Below are positions 1 to 8,650 of a stretch of 64,000 nt of DNA, piece by piece (the stretch's first letter is position 1; each line of letters opens with the position of its first letter). The notes below the pieces were generated by a model. The model ran no database searches. It saw nothing but the letters and a program-made list of their open reading frames with translations, and was not told the origin of the DNA. A program made the position numbers and the translations under genes. The DNA comes from Formosa undariae (GTDB taxonomy: Bacteria; Bacteroidota; Bacteroidia; Flavobacteriales; Flavobacteriaceae). The stretch spans positions 62,001 through 126,000 of the forward strand of contig NZ_JBHMEZ010000032.1 in the NCBI RefSeq assembly GCF_042427615.1. Direction: 5' to 3'.

Positions 1-381
1 AACTAATACCTTTCTTAAAAGCCTTTGCAACATGCTTTTAACACCTTTTTAGAATGGCCATACCCTACTTAAACACCCTATATAATTAAGAATCTAATCT
101 TAGAACAAGCACGTGTTTAACCGAAGTATTTGACACTTAAAAGTCCATAGCACCATCACAACAATTCTTTATAAGCACTAAAAAACCTGTATTTTAGAAT
201 TTCAAATTTATTTAAACACCTTACTTTAAGCTTATTTATTTACTTTTTAAAACTTTAAAACAAAGGGTCTACACCTACAAAATCAGTGCCATACACGTCT
301 CTTAATTGCATTTAAAACGGATAATCATTTAGGAATAACAAAATGTATTTACACCAAACAATCACACTATTAAACAAAAGC
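1..381. other. intergenic region at window edge
   Basis: No convincing gene is visible in this AT-rich stretch on either strand. The gene that should flank it on the left lies outside the window. A 39-codon frame starting near 343 runs straight through the terminator hairpin at 382-417 and looks fortuitous. Confidence 0.6.
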
Positions 382-417
382 AATCGTCCTTCTGAAAATG
401 AATTCAGAAGGACGATT
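382..417 (-). terminator. intrinsic terminator after the dehydrogenase small-subunit gene
   Basis: A perfect inverted repeat has 15-bp arms (382-396 and 403-417) and a 6-nt loop. On the minus strand it is followed by a T-rich stretch, so it fits termination of the minus-strand dehydrogenase operon that ends at 529. Confidence 0.75.
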
Positions 418-528
418 ATATTAAGTATTGACACCAATAACACGCGAAAAGATAACGTATGACTATCGGATATATATTATTATTTAAATAGAATAAGCAA
501 AAAAACCTAACTAACACTAGTGCTAGTT

Positions 529-1095
529 TTAGGACAGCTCCATTCTTTTATCTTCTACAATCTCTGAGGTGTAATACCCTAAAAAGCTATAACTTCTAAC
601 TGTTGTTAAAAAAGTATAAAGCAGATAATCCTGTTGTTTGGATTTAGACAAACCTTTATAATCGGTCGTATCCAATAAGCTGAATACCTCCTCTTCTTTA
701 TCTTTAGGAATATTCATGTAGAGCGCAATAAAAGCTTCGAAATCTTCTTTAGATGCATTTGCAATTTTCTTATCGAATTTTTCTTCAAATCTTGTTATGA
801 ATACTTTTGATCCTAATTTAACTGTTGCTTGTTTTTCTTCATCTAAAACAGTGTTAGACATCATATCTACAAACTGTGCAAGATTTAAATCTTTACCTCC
901 AACAATTGACGTTTTAGGTAAAAATATATCGACTAAATTATCGACGACCTTAAATTCAGATGGATCGTAAAAAGTAGATACCCATCCTGTATTTGCATCC
1001 TCGGTACACGATCCAAGAATACTTAAAACAGTCGATGTACTAACTGCTGCTCCAAGTGCGAGTAGCATATTTTTAACGGCGGCTCTTCTTTCCAT
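529..1095 (-). CDS. gluconate 2-dehydrogenase subunit 3 family protein (small subunit of FAD dehydrogenase)
   Basis: This 188-residue protein looks like the small 'hitch-hiker' subunit of periplasmic FAD-dependent sugar/alcohol dehydrogenases. The N-terminus has a twin arginine (residues 3-4), a hydrophobic stretch and an LGSC lipobox near residue 30, so export by Tat and lipid anchoring are plausible. The rest is helical and acidic, as in the family. Its start lies 2 bp after the stop of the GMC oxidoreductase, so the two are co-transcribed and probably form a heterodimer. No cytochrome subunit is nearby. The family assignment rests on context and general appearance; the substrate is unknown. 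Confidence 0.75.
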   Translation of the reverse strand: MERRAAVKNMLLALGAAVSTSTVLSILGSCTEDANTGWVSTFYDPSEFKVVDNLVDIFLPKTSIVGGKDLNLAQFVDMMSNTVLDEEKQATVKLGSKVFITRFEEKFDKKIANASKEDFEAFIALYMNIPKDKEEEVFSLLDTTDYKGLSKSKQQDYLLYTFLTTVRSYSFLGYYTSEIVEDKRMELS

Positions 1096-1097
1096 AA

Positions 1098-2792
1098 TTA
1101 AAATATTTCGTTTTTAATTTGAGTCGCGGCATGGTCTGCAGCTCTAGCCGATAAAGCCATATAAGTAAGTGATGGATTCTGATTAGCAGAAGATGTCATA
1201 CACGCACCATCTGTAACATAAACATTTGGTACAGCATGAACTTGATTAAATTCATTTAAAACAGATGTTTTTGGATCTCGCCCCATTCGTGCGGTTCCCA
1301 TTTCGTGAATAGCATGCCCTAGCCATAAAGACTCGGTATGATTGTACCCTTTAACATTCTTAAAACCAGCTTGGGTTAACATGGTAATTGCTTCTTGCAA
1401 CATATCTTTACGCATTTGCATTTCGTTTTCTTTAAACTCTGCATCGAACGTAATTGTTGGTAAGCCCCACTCATCTTTTTTCTCGTAGTTCAGGGTCATT
1501 TTATTTTCATGATAAGGCAAGCACTCTCCAAAACCGACTATTCCAATACGCCATGTTCCTGGTTTTAAAAGTTCTTCTTTAACATCCTTACCGTAACTTA
1601 ATTCTTTTATCCCACGCTTCCAGTCTGTACGACTTGCGCTTCCTTGAAAGGAATAACCTCTTAAAAAATTATTCTTAGAATCTTCAGGTCCTCCGATGTT
1701 TCGGAATCTTGGAACATGAAAACTTGTTGGTCTATTATTAATATAACTTACATCTTCAAATTTATCGGTTTCGGCAGTAGCTCCAACTCTAAAATGATGA
1801 TCCATTAAATTACGACCTAATTCACCGCTATCATTACCCATTCCGTTTGGAAATCTTTCGGATTTAGATTGCAATAAAATACTTGTAGACGCCATTGCTG
1901 AAGCACAACAAAAAATAACCTTAGCTTTAAACTCGATTTTTTCTTTTGTTATTGCATCTATAACTTTTACTCCTGTTGCTTTTTTAGTTTTGTCGTCGTA
2001 AACAATTTCATACACTACAGAATTAACTCTTAGTGTCATGTTACCTGTTTTTTCGGCGGCAGGTAATGTTGAAGAATTACTACTAAAGTAAGCCCCTAAA
2101 GGACACCCTCGCATACATCTATTTCGATAGGCGCAATTATAACGCCCTTCGTGTTTAACATCACCTGTTAAATTAACAAATCGCCCCATGGTTAGGGTCC
2201 TATTGTCGTACGCTTTTTTAATTTCACTTCTAAAATGCTTTTCGACCACATTTAATTCCATAGCCGGCGAAAAATAACCATCTGGTAATTGTGGCAAGTC
2301 CATCTTTTCTCCACATACACCAATAAATTTTTCAACTTTAGTATACCAAGGATCGATATCGTTATAACGTATAGGCCAATCTACACCTATATTTTCTTTT
2401 TTATTGGCTTCAAAATCTATATCACTAAAACGCAATGCTTGTCTTCCCCAAGTCAGAGACCTTCCGCCTACGTGATAGCCACGTATCCAATCGAAGCGTT
2501 TTTCCTCGTTATATGGATGCTTTAAATCGTCTACAAACCAATGTTTATAAGCTTCCTTGGTAACAAAACCTGTACGATTTTGCTTCTCTTGCTTTTTTAT
2601 ATCTTCGGTAGTTGCTTTTCCTCTATGCTCAAACTCCCAATCATCTTTTTCTGCAGTCGGATAATCTCCGTGTTCTACCATTCTACCGCGTTCCAAAACT
2701 AATGTTTTCAGGCCTTTTTCACACAATTCTTTAGCGGCCCAACCACCTGAAATCCCAGTTCCAATAACAATGGCATCAAACTCCTTTTCCAA
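1098..2792 (-). CDS. GMC-family FAD-dependent oxidoreductase (large catalytic subunit)
   Basis: This 564-residue enzyme oxidises a sugar or alcohol using FAD. The dinucleotide-binding motif GTGISGG sits at residues 11-17, and the C-terminus carries HEMGTARMG and the NQNPSLT block typical of the gluconate/glucose dehydrogenase branch of the GMC family. Cysteines at 220, 226 and 230, followed by a Pro-Leu-Gly-Ala, resemble the 3Fe-4S ligands of FAD glucose dehydrogenase. There is no signal peptide, which fits piggy-back export with the Tat-signal small subunit encoded 2 bp downstream. The actual substrate and electron acceptor cannot be read from the sequence. Confidence 0.85.
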   Translation of the reverse strand: MEKEFDAIVIGTGISGGWAAKELCEKGLKTLVLERGRMVEHGDYPTAEKDDWEFEHRGKATTEDIKKQEKQNRTGFVTKEAYKHWFVDDLKHPYNEEKRFDWIRGYHVGGRSLTWGRQALRFSDIDFEANKKENIGVDWPIRYNDIDPWYTKVEKFIGVCGEKMDLPQLPDGYFSPAMELNVVEKHFRSEIKKAYDNRTLTMGRFVNLTGDVKHEGRYNCAYRNRCMRGCPLGAYFSSNSSTLPAAEKTGNMTLRVNSVVYEIVYDDKTKKATGVKVIDAITKEKIEFKAKVIFCCASAMASTSILLQSKSERFPNGMGNDSGELGRNLMDHHFRVGATAETDKFEDVSYINNRPTSFHVPRFRNIGGPEDSKNNFLRGYSFQGSASRTDWKRGIKELSYGKDVKEELLKPGTWRIGIVGFGECLPYHENKMTLNYEKKDEWGLPTITFDAEFKENEMQMRKDMLQEAITMLTQAGFKNVKGYNHTESLWLGHAIHEMGTARMGRDPKTSVLNEFNQVHAVPNVYVTDGACMTSSANQNPSLTYMALSARAADHAATQIKNEIF

Positions 2793-3138
2793 TTGTAAAT
2801 TATTTTTTTTTGTTAAAATAAAATCTATAATAGCATAATTAACATCTAATTACACTTAGCTGTTAAAGCTATATTTTTACAGCTACGAAAAAGACTTCAT
2901 AACTTCTGTAAACCCGCTTTAAACTTAGTACAAATAAGCAAAACACACAAATATTTAACGTTTATCACGTTGATGCTGTTTTGAGAAATAAGAGCAATCA
3001 TTTGAAAAAAATATTCAAATGCTACCTTCATTCTTATATTCGCATTTTTTTAATTTATAATTACTGTTACATCTTTTTATTCAGAAAAATCTATTAAAAA
3101 CACAACATGTTCTTTTGAAAAATGATATACTTAAAACG
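2793..3138. other. intergenic region upstream of the GMC operon
   Basis: This 346-bp AT-rich gap separates two minus-strand units. It should hold the promoter of the dehydrogenase operon, but I find no exact TAnnTTTG box on that strand, and no hairpin or credible ORF. Confidence 0.5.
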
Positions 3139-4386
3139 TTAAAATTTTCTATCTGGATGATAATACGACATGTCTAACGACACTTTTTTATCTGAAACCA
3201 TTTCTGAAACTAATTTTCCTGTCGCTGGTCCCAAGCTCCACCCCATCATCGCATGTCCAGTTGCAATAATTAAATTCTCACATTTGGACGATTTACCAAT
3301 ATATGGCAATCCGTCTGGAGAACATGGTCTTAAACCACATTGAGCCAATTCTTTTTCTTCTGAAGTAATTTCTAAACCATTATAATAATTCTTTGCTGCT
3401 GTTGCAATAGCATCTACCCGTTTCGGATTAATAGCATTATTAATACCTGCTATTTCCATGGTACCCGCAAAACGAGTAAAGCCATCCATAGGTGTAACCG
3501 CCACTTTAGCTTCACACAATATGGCCGGAATTGTAATATTTGTTTCTCTATTTACATTTACCCTGTAGCCTTTTCCTGCTTGAATAGGTATTTTAATCCC
3601 TAGTTTTTTAGAGACTAGCGGACTCCAACTTCCCGCTGCAAGAATAACTTGATCGGGTTGCAACATTCTTTGATCTGTAATGACTTCTGTAATTTTATTA
3701 TTTGAAAATGCTAAGTCGATTACGGTTTCATTTTTATGAAAAACAACACCGTTTGCTTTTAAGTAAGCCAACATATCTTTCATAAAATAATTCGGGGTCA
3801 TGTGCGCATCACAATCATAATACACAGCACCTTTAACATTTAAATTCGCATGTGGTTCTAATTCCTGAACCTCTTTAGCTGATAAATTTTTAACACCTAA
3901 ACCTTCTTGAATTCCACGTTGTCCAACATGCCATTCTTCTTCTCCAACTTGATCAGACTTATAACACATTAAAAGTCCTTTACGCTCGTAATGGAAATTA
4001 AAATCGGCTGATTGTTTTAAGTCTTCGTAAAGCTCTCGAGAAAATAAATTGATATTTTTAATCGCTGAAATAGACTTTTCAACTTTGGCTTTTGTTGCCG
4101 ATTTTTTAAACGCTAAAGTCCAATTAATAAAATCCATATCTAATCTGGGTTTTACATAAAATGGACTTGCAGAATTAAACATCCATTTAATTCCTTTTGT
4201 AATCATTCCGGGGGCCGCCAAAGAAATAAAATGGCTTGGAGTTATATACCCTGCATTAACATGAGATGCTCCCGATTCCATATCAGACTGATCTAATACG
4301 GTGACTTGGTGTCCTTCTTTTTGAAGGTAATAGGCAGAACATAAGCCCGTAATGCCGCCACCAATAATTACAATATTCTTACTCAT
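3139..4386 (-). CDS. FAD-dependent oxidoreductase, probable D-hydroxyproline dehydrogenase (DadA-like)
   Basis: The 415-residue protein has the DAO/DadA layout: an N-terminal FAD motif GGGITG at residues 9-14 and a C-terminal block with GLRPCSPDGLPYIG and a GHAMMGWSLGPATG motif. DadA-type enzymes oxidise D-amino acids to imino acids. Because it lies 11 bp after a 4-hydroxyproline epimerase gene and beside a semialdehyde dehydrogenase gene, the most likely substrate is cis-4-hydroxy-D-proline, giving 1-pyrroline-4-hydroxy-2-carboxylate. It is the last gene of the unit beginning at 7025. A general D-amino acid dehydrogenase is the main alternative. Confidence 0.8.
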   Translation of the reverse strand: MSKNIVIIGGGITGLCSAYYLQKEGHQVTVLDQSDMESGASHVNAGYITPSHFISLAAPGMITKGIKWMFNSASPFYVKPRLDMDFINWTLAFKKSATKAKVEKSISAIKNINLFSRELYEDLKQSADFNFHYERKGLLMCYKSDQVGEEEWHVGQRGIQEGLGVKNLSAKEVQELEPHANLNVKGAVYYDCDAHMTPNYFMKDMLAYLKANGVVFHKNETVIDLAFSNNKITEVITDQRMLQPDQVILAAGSWSPLVSKKLGIKIPIQAGKGYRVNVNRETNITIPAILCEAKVAVTPMDGFTRFAGTMEIAGINNAINPKRVDAIATAAKNYYNGLEITSEEKELAQCGLRPCSPDGLPYIGKSSKCENLIIATGHAMMGWSLGPATGKLVSEMVSDKKVSLDMSYYHPDRKF

Positions 4387-4397
4387 TTAATAGGTAT

Positions 4398-5405
4398 TTA
4401 AATCACTTGAAATCCATGTGCATATGGATCGTCTTCATCGTCTATACTAATTGTATTATGCCCGTAAATTCTGGCCCATCCTTTTATAGAAGGAATAATA
4501 GCCAATGTTCCGTTTAAGGTTGTTTCTTCTTCTACGCGACCAACAAATGTAGAGCCGATAAAACTTTCGTGAATAAAATCTTCTCCTTTTTTTAGCTTCC
4601 CTTTAGCATGTAATTGTGCTAATCGAGAAGATGTTCCTGTTCCGCAAGGCGATCTATCGATCGCTTTATCGCCATAAAACACAGCATTTCGTCCTGAAGA
4701 ATTTGGGTCTATTGGTGTACCCGTCCACATAATATGAGAGACATCTTTTATGGTAGGATCTTCCGGATGAATAAACATCTTAGGATATTTAAGATTGATT
4801 TTATCTCGAATAACTTGAGAAAACTGAATTAATTTACTAGCTGTAAAATCTTGAACTCCAGAAAAATTATCTTGAGCATCTACAATAGCGTAATAGTTAC
4901 CACCATAAGACACATCGAAGGTTAATTCTCCCAACTCGGGACAATCAATAGTTAAATTTTCCGCTGCTAAAAAACTTTTAACATTGGTTAATTTTACCCA
5001 TTTTACTTTACCATCTATTTGCTGATACTCAATATCTACTAAGCCAGCAGGAGCTTCCATTTTAATTTTTCCTGGTGTTTTAGGAATTACTAAACCTTCT
5101 TCGATGGCTATAGTTACAGAACCAATAGTACCATGGCCACACATCGGTAAACATCCCGAGGTTTCGATAAATAAAATTCCAAAATCATTTTCCGGATTAT
5201 TTGGCGGGTACAAAATACTCCCACTCATCATATCATGGCCGCGAGGCTCAAACATGAGTCCTTTACGGATCCAATCGTACTCTTTTAGAAAGTGTTGTCG
5301 TTTTTCGCTCATGGTTGCGCCGTCCAACATTGGCCCACCTGCTTCAACCACTCTTACTGGGTTGCCGCAGGTATGCGCATCAATACATTTAAAGCTGTTT
5401 TTCAT
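4398..5405 (-). CDS. 4-hydroxyproline 2-epimerase (proline racemase family)
   Basis: This 335-residue cofactor-independent enzyme should convert trans-4-hydroxy-L-proline to cis-4-hydroxy-D-proline. Both catalytic cysteines of the two-base mechanism are present: C89 in MCGHGTIG and C254 in SPCGTGT. Their presence argues against a trans-3-hydroxyproline dehydratase, in which one of them is replaced. It lies between the semialdehyde dehydrogenase (33-bp gap) and the DadA-like oxidase (11-bp gap), which matches the hydroxyproline pathway. Proline racemase activity cannot be excluded, but the context favours hydroxyproline. Confidence 0.88.
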   Translation of the reverse strand: MKNSFKCIDAHTCGNPVRVVEAGGPMLDGATMSEKRQHFLKEYDWIRKGLMFEPRGHDMMSGSILYPPNNPENDFGILFIETSGCLPMCGHGTIGSVTIAIEEGLVIPKTPGKIKMEAPAGLVDIEYQQIDGKVKWVKLTNVKSFLAAENLTIDCPELGELTFDVSYGGNYYAIVDAQDNFSGVQDFTASKLIQFSQVIRDKINLKYPKMFIHPEDPTIKDVSHIMWTGTPIDPNSSGRNAVFYGDKAIDRSPCGTGTSSRLAQLHAKGKLKKGEDFIHESFIGSTFVGRVEEETTLNGTLAIIPSIKGWARIYGHNTISIDDEDDPYAHGFQVI

Positions 5406-5438
5406 TGAGTTTTATAACCGCTAAATTTTCGACATTTA

Positions 5439-7025
5439 TTAAATTACATCTTTTGTTTTTTCACTATTTACCAATCTTAAAATTCCTAAAGGATTTTCGT
5501 TTTTAAGAGCATCTGGCAATAATTCGTTTGGCCAATCTTGGAAACTTACTGGTCTTACCCATCTCTTAATAGAGTCTACTCCTACAGATGTAAATCTAGA
5601 ATCTGTTGATGAAGGATAAGGACCTCCATGTACCATAGATGGACAAACCTCAACACCTGTTGGCATTCCGTTTAAAATAATACGTCCAACTCTATTTTGT
5701 AAAGCAGAAATTACTTTTGGGTAATCGGTTGCTTCATTGTCGTCGGCAATTAAAGTCCCTGTTAATTGTCCTTCTAATTTAGAAAGAATGGTTTCTAATT
5801 CAGTAATATCTTCACACTGTACAATTATAGAATACGGTCCAAAAACTTCTTGGTGTAATGTAGGATTTTCTATAAATGTTTTACCTTGAACAGTAGCCAC
5901 TGCGTGCTTAGCATAGTTAGGTTTAACCTCAGCGTCATAATCGGCTACAATATCTAGTTCTGGTTGCTCTAATGCTTTGGCTTTATTTTTGGCATAAGCT
6001 TCATAGATGTTTGGGTGCAACATACACGTTGGATCTATTTTAACAAACTCAGCTGATAATATTGAAATAAAACGATCTAAACTTTCACCTTTAACTCCTA
6101 ATAAAAGTCCTGGATTAGTACAAAATTGTCCTGTACCCATGGCAATAGAAGCGGCGTAAGTTTTTGCCCAACTCTCTGTTTTATTCTTTAGGGCTTTTGG
6201 AAGCACTACAACAGGATTTATACTTCCCATTTCGGCAAAAACAGGAATAAGTTCGTCCCTTTTTGTTGCTAAATCATATAATGCTCTTCCTCCACGAATA
6301 CTACCAGTAAAACCAACAGCTTTCACTTTTGGATGACTTACTAATACTGTTCCTTCTTGAATCCCATTACTATTAATATTAGAAAATATTCCGTTTGGCA
6401 TTCCCGTTTTTTCTGCAGCCTTAATAATTGCAGAAGAAACCAATTCTCCTGTTCCAGCATGCATTGGGTGAGACTTAACGATTACTGGACAACCTGCTGC
6501 AAATGCAGCTGCTGTATCTCCTCCAGCAGTAGAAAATGCTAAAGCAAAATTACTAGCTCCAAAAACAGCTATAGGACCTAAAGGCACATACATTTTACGT
6601 AAATCCGATTTAGGTAAAGGCTCTCTATTTGGCATTGCTGTATCGATACTAGCATCTACCCATGATCCTTCTGTAACTAAATCTGCAAAAGTACGCAGCT
6701 GGAACATAGTTCTTCCACGTTCTCCTTGTGCGCGTCCTGCAGGTAAACCTGTTTCTGCACAATACGTTTCCAACAACACATCCCCAAGTGCTAAAATTTC
6801 GTCTGCAATTGCATTTAAAAATGCAGCTTTTTGTACTCCTGAAAGTGTTTGTGTAACCTCAAATGCTTCTGTTGCCAAAGTTACAGCTTCATCTATTTCT
6901 TCTGATGTTGCCACATGGAACACATGCTCATTTTCAGTATTTGATTGTGGATTAAATGTTTTGTATACGTCTTCGCCTTTTGCTGATAGTTGGCTACCTA
7001 TGTAATTTTTTCCTGTGATCATCAA
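5439..7025 (-). CDS. 2,5-dioxovalerate (alpha-ketoglutarate semialdehyde) dehydrogenase
   Basis: This aldehyde dehydrogenase of 528 residues has the catalytic Cys302 in GQFCTNPG, the general base Glu265 in FAEMGS, Asn159 in GASNFALAFS and Lys184 in VIVKSHP. The FCTNPG and SNFALAFS signatures are those of ketoglutarate-semialdehyde dehydrogenases, which make 2-oxoglutarate, the last step of hydroxyproline (and some sugar-acid) degradation. It is the first gene of a three-gene unit with the epimerase and DadA-like oxidase. Two adjacent Met codons are possible starts; the first is listed. Confidence 0.88.
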   Translation of the reverse strand: MMITGKNYIGSQLSAKGEDVYKTFNPQSNTENEHVFHVATSEEIDEAVTLATEAFEVTQTLSGVQKAAFLNAIADEILALGDVLLETYCAETGLPAGRAQGERGRTMFQLRTFADLVTEGSWVDASIDTAMPNREPLPKSDLRKMYVPLGPIAVFGASNFALAFSTAGGDTAAAFAAGCPVIVKSHPMHAGTGELVSSAIIKAAEKTGMPNGIFSNINSNGIQEGTVLVSHPKVKAVGFTGSIRGGRALYDLATKRDELIPVFAEMGSINPVVVLPKALKNKTESWAKTYAASIAMGTGQFCTNPGLLLGVKGESLDRFISILSAEFVKIDPTCMLHPNIYEAYAKNKAKALEQPELDIVADYDAEVKPNYAKHAVATVQGKTFIENPTLHQEVFGPYSIIVQCEDITELETILSKLEGQLTGTLIADDNEATDYPKVISALQNRVGRIILNGMPTGVEVCPSMVHGGPYPSSTDSRFTSVGVDSIKRWVRPVSFQDWPNELLPDALKNENPLGILRLVNSEKTKDVI

Positions 7026-7136
7026 GTTTGTTTTTTAATCCGAATTATGGATCTTATTTAATTATTAATTCGTTTTAGTACGTTTGTAATTTACAACTAT
7101 AACACAATTACTAATCGATTGATTTTTGTTTAAATC

Positions 7137-7165
7137 TCATCAAATATGACTAATTTATTTGATGA
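7137..7165. promoter_or_regulatory. inverted repeat, candidate operator of the hydroxyproline operon
   Basis: Perfect 9-bp arms, TCATCAAAT (7137-7145) and ATTTGATGA (7157-7165), are separated by 11 bp, putting their centres 20 bp or about two helical turns apart. It lies about 110 bp upstream of the dehydrogenase start and upstream of the terminator when read in the minus direction. It could bind a dimeric regulator such as a GntR- or Lrp-type protein; this is inference, since no regulator gene is present nearby. Confidence 0.4.
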
Positions 7166-7186
7166 TACTAAACAAAGTACATGTTA

Positions 7187-7242
7187 AAAAAAAATAAATG
7201 TTTGACTTTTCCGTTTAGAATAAACAATAAAATCAAACATTT
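7187..7242 (-). terminator. intrinsic terminator of the DapA-like gene
   Basis: On the minus strand a 10-bp stem (arms 7233-7242 and 7196-7205) with a 27-nt loop, which holds a smaller hairpin (7213-7225), is followed by a nine-T run broken by a single A. It lies just downstream of the DapA-like gene (stop at 7268) and separates that gene from the dehydrogenase-epimerase-oxidase unit. Confidence 0.75.
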
Positions 7243-7267
7243 TTATCTATTAGAAACATGAGTACTT

Positions 7268-8197
7268 CTAAGCTATTACACTTAAGTTTTTATACTCAGG
7301 TAATGTAGGTCTTATTGCAAGTGCGTCTTTAATAATTTTTTCTATTTCAACACGTTCGTCACCTTGTAATATTAATCTTGGAGCTCTTACGTATTCTGCA
7401 CCAATTTCAGTATGTAAAGTTGCAAATTTGATATACTGCACTAATTTTGGATGAATATCTAATTCTAACAATGGCATAAACCAACGGTAAATTTCAAGAG
7501 CTTCTTGGATACGTCCTGCTTTTTGAAGTTCGTAAATAGCAACTGTTTCTGCTGGAAATGCACAAACCAAACCAGCTACCCAACCGTTTGCTCCTAACAA
7601 TAAACTTTCTAATGCTAATGTATCTACACCAGTCATAATAACTAATCTATCTCCAAAACGATTTTTGATTCTAGTTATGTTAGTCGTATCTCTAGTCGAT
7701 TCCTTAACTGCTTGAATGTTTGGACACATTTCAACCAATTCAGCAAACATATCTAAAGTCACTAATATTTTATAATCTGTAGGATTATTGTAAATCATTA
7801 TTGGTAATGATGTACTGTCTGCAATAGCTCTAAAATATTCAACAACTTCTTCGTCAGAAGCCTTATATCTCATTGGAGGCAGTATCATTAATGCTTCAGC
7901 TCCATCTTCTTCAGCAGTTTTTGCTAAGTTAATAGCCGCTTTTGTTGTTGTTTCCGCAATATTCATTAAAACTGGAATTTTCCCCTCTACAAGAGCAACA
8001 GTTTCTCTAGTTAGAATACGTCTTTCTTCATCAGTTAATGTACTAGCTTCACCTAACGTACCTCCTAAAACAATACCGTGAACACCTGCATCTACTTGTG
8101 CTTTAATATTTACTTTAAACAACTCTAAATCCAATTCATCTTTATCCGTAAATTGTGTTGTAACTGCTGGCATAACGCCTTCCCATTTAAAACTCAT
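7268..8197 (-). CDS. DapA-family lyase, probable 1-pyrroline-4-hydroxy-2-carboxylate deaminase
   Basis: This 309-residue (beta/alpha)8 barrel of the dihydrodipicolinate synthase/N-acetylneuraminate lyase family has the Schiff-base lysine K165 in AVKESTRD, Tyr136 in IMIYNNP and the GGTLGE motif at 45-50. In hydroxyproline catabolism a DapA relative deaminates 1-pyrroline-4-hydroxy-2-carboxylate to 2-oxoglutarate semialdehyde. Its position next to the other three pathway genes makes this the best call. It is transcribed separately: it has its own terminator and a TAnnTTTG box 22 bp before the start. True DapA (lysine synthesis) or another aldolase is less likely. Confidence 0.8.
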   Translation of the reverse strand: MSFKWEGVMPAVTTQFTDKDELDLELFKVNIKAQVDAGVHGIVLGGTLGEASTLTDEERRILTRETVALVEGKIPVLMNIAETTTKAAINLAKTAEEDGAEALMILPPMRYKASDEEVVEYFRAIADSTSLPIMIYNNPTDYKILVTLDMFAELVEMCPNIQAVKESTRDTTNITRIKNRFGDRLVIMTGVDTLALESLLLGANGWVAGLVCAFPAETVAIYELQKAGRIQEALEIYRWFMPLLELDIHPKLVQYIKFATLHTEIGAEYVRAPRLILQGDERVEIEKIIKDALAIRPTLPEYKNLSVIA

Positions 8198-8219
8198 AAA
8201 TTCTGTTTTTTAATTTACC

Positions 8220-8227
8220 CAAAAATA
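8220..8227 (-). promoter_or_regulatory. Bacteroidota -7 promoter box for the DapA-like gene
   Basis: TATTTTTG on the minus strand matches TAnnTTTG and lies 22 bp upstream of the start codon. No clear TTTG -33 element is seen. Confidence 0.45.
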
Positions 8228-8650
8228 AAGAATACTAAAACTTTGAAAATAATGTATTTTACCTATAATTGATACTATTTTACATTTTTTGCCCTAGTTT
8301 CATTAAAAATGAGCACTTATTAAAATTTAAACAATCAAAACCATTATCTGAGGCAACTAATCCGTTGAAATTCAATTTAATATTTTTCATTGCAGACCAG
8401 TCTAATAAGAACCTATAATTCACCTGAAATCTAGAGTAAAAGTTGCCGCTTACAGAGACGTATTATAAAGTAATAGATTTAAAATTTATTACGATAATTA
8501 ATAGGTGTTATGACTTACATATGCTTTACTAATTTCCTTAACTATTTATAAATACAGAAGCAGCGATTCATAATAAATAGATAATACATGAAGCCCAATT
8601 AATATACATTCTAATAGTAATTTTACACGTTAATTTTTTAAGCAAAACGG
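8228..8650. other. divergent intergenic region
   Basis: This AT-rich region of about 420 bp lies between the DapA-like gene and the divergent GDPD-phosphatase gene. It must contain the promoter of the latter, but no exact promoter box is visible; a weak TAATTTTA lies near 8619. I see no gene or strong hairpin here. Confidence 0.5.

Noticed and set aside
343..462. 39-codon plus-strand frame
   Set aside because: It runs through a perfect terminator hairpin, has no promoter or homology signal, and appears by chance in AT-rich DNA.
2289..2525. Plus-strand frame of 78 codons
   Set aside because: It lies entirely inside the GMC oxidoreductase gene on the other strand and has a composition of a shadow frame.
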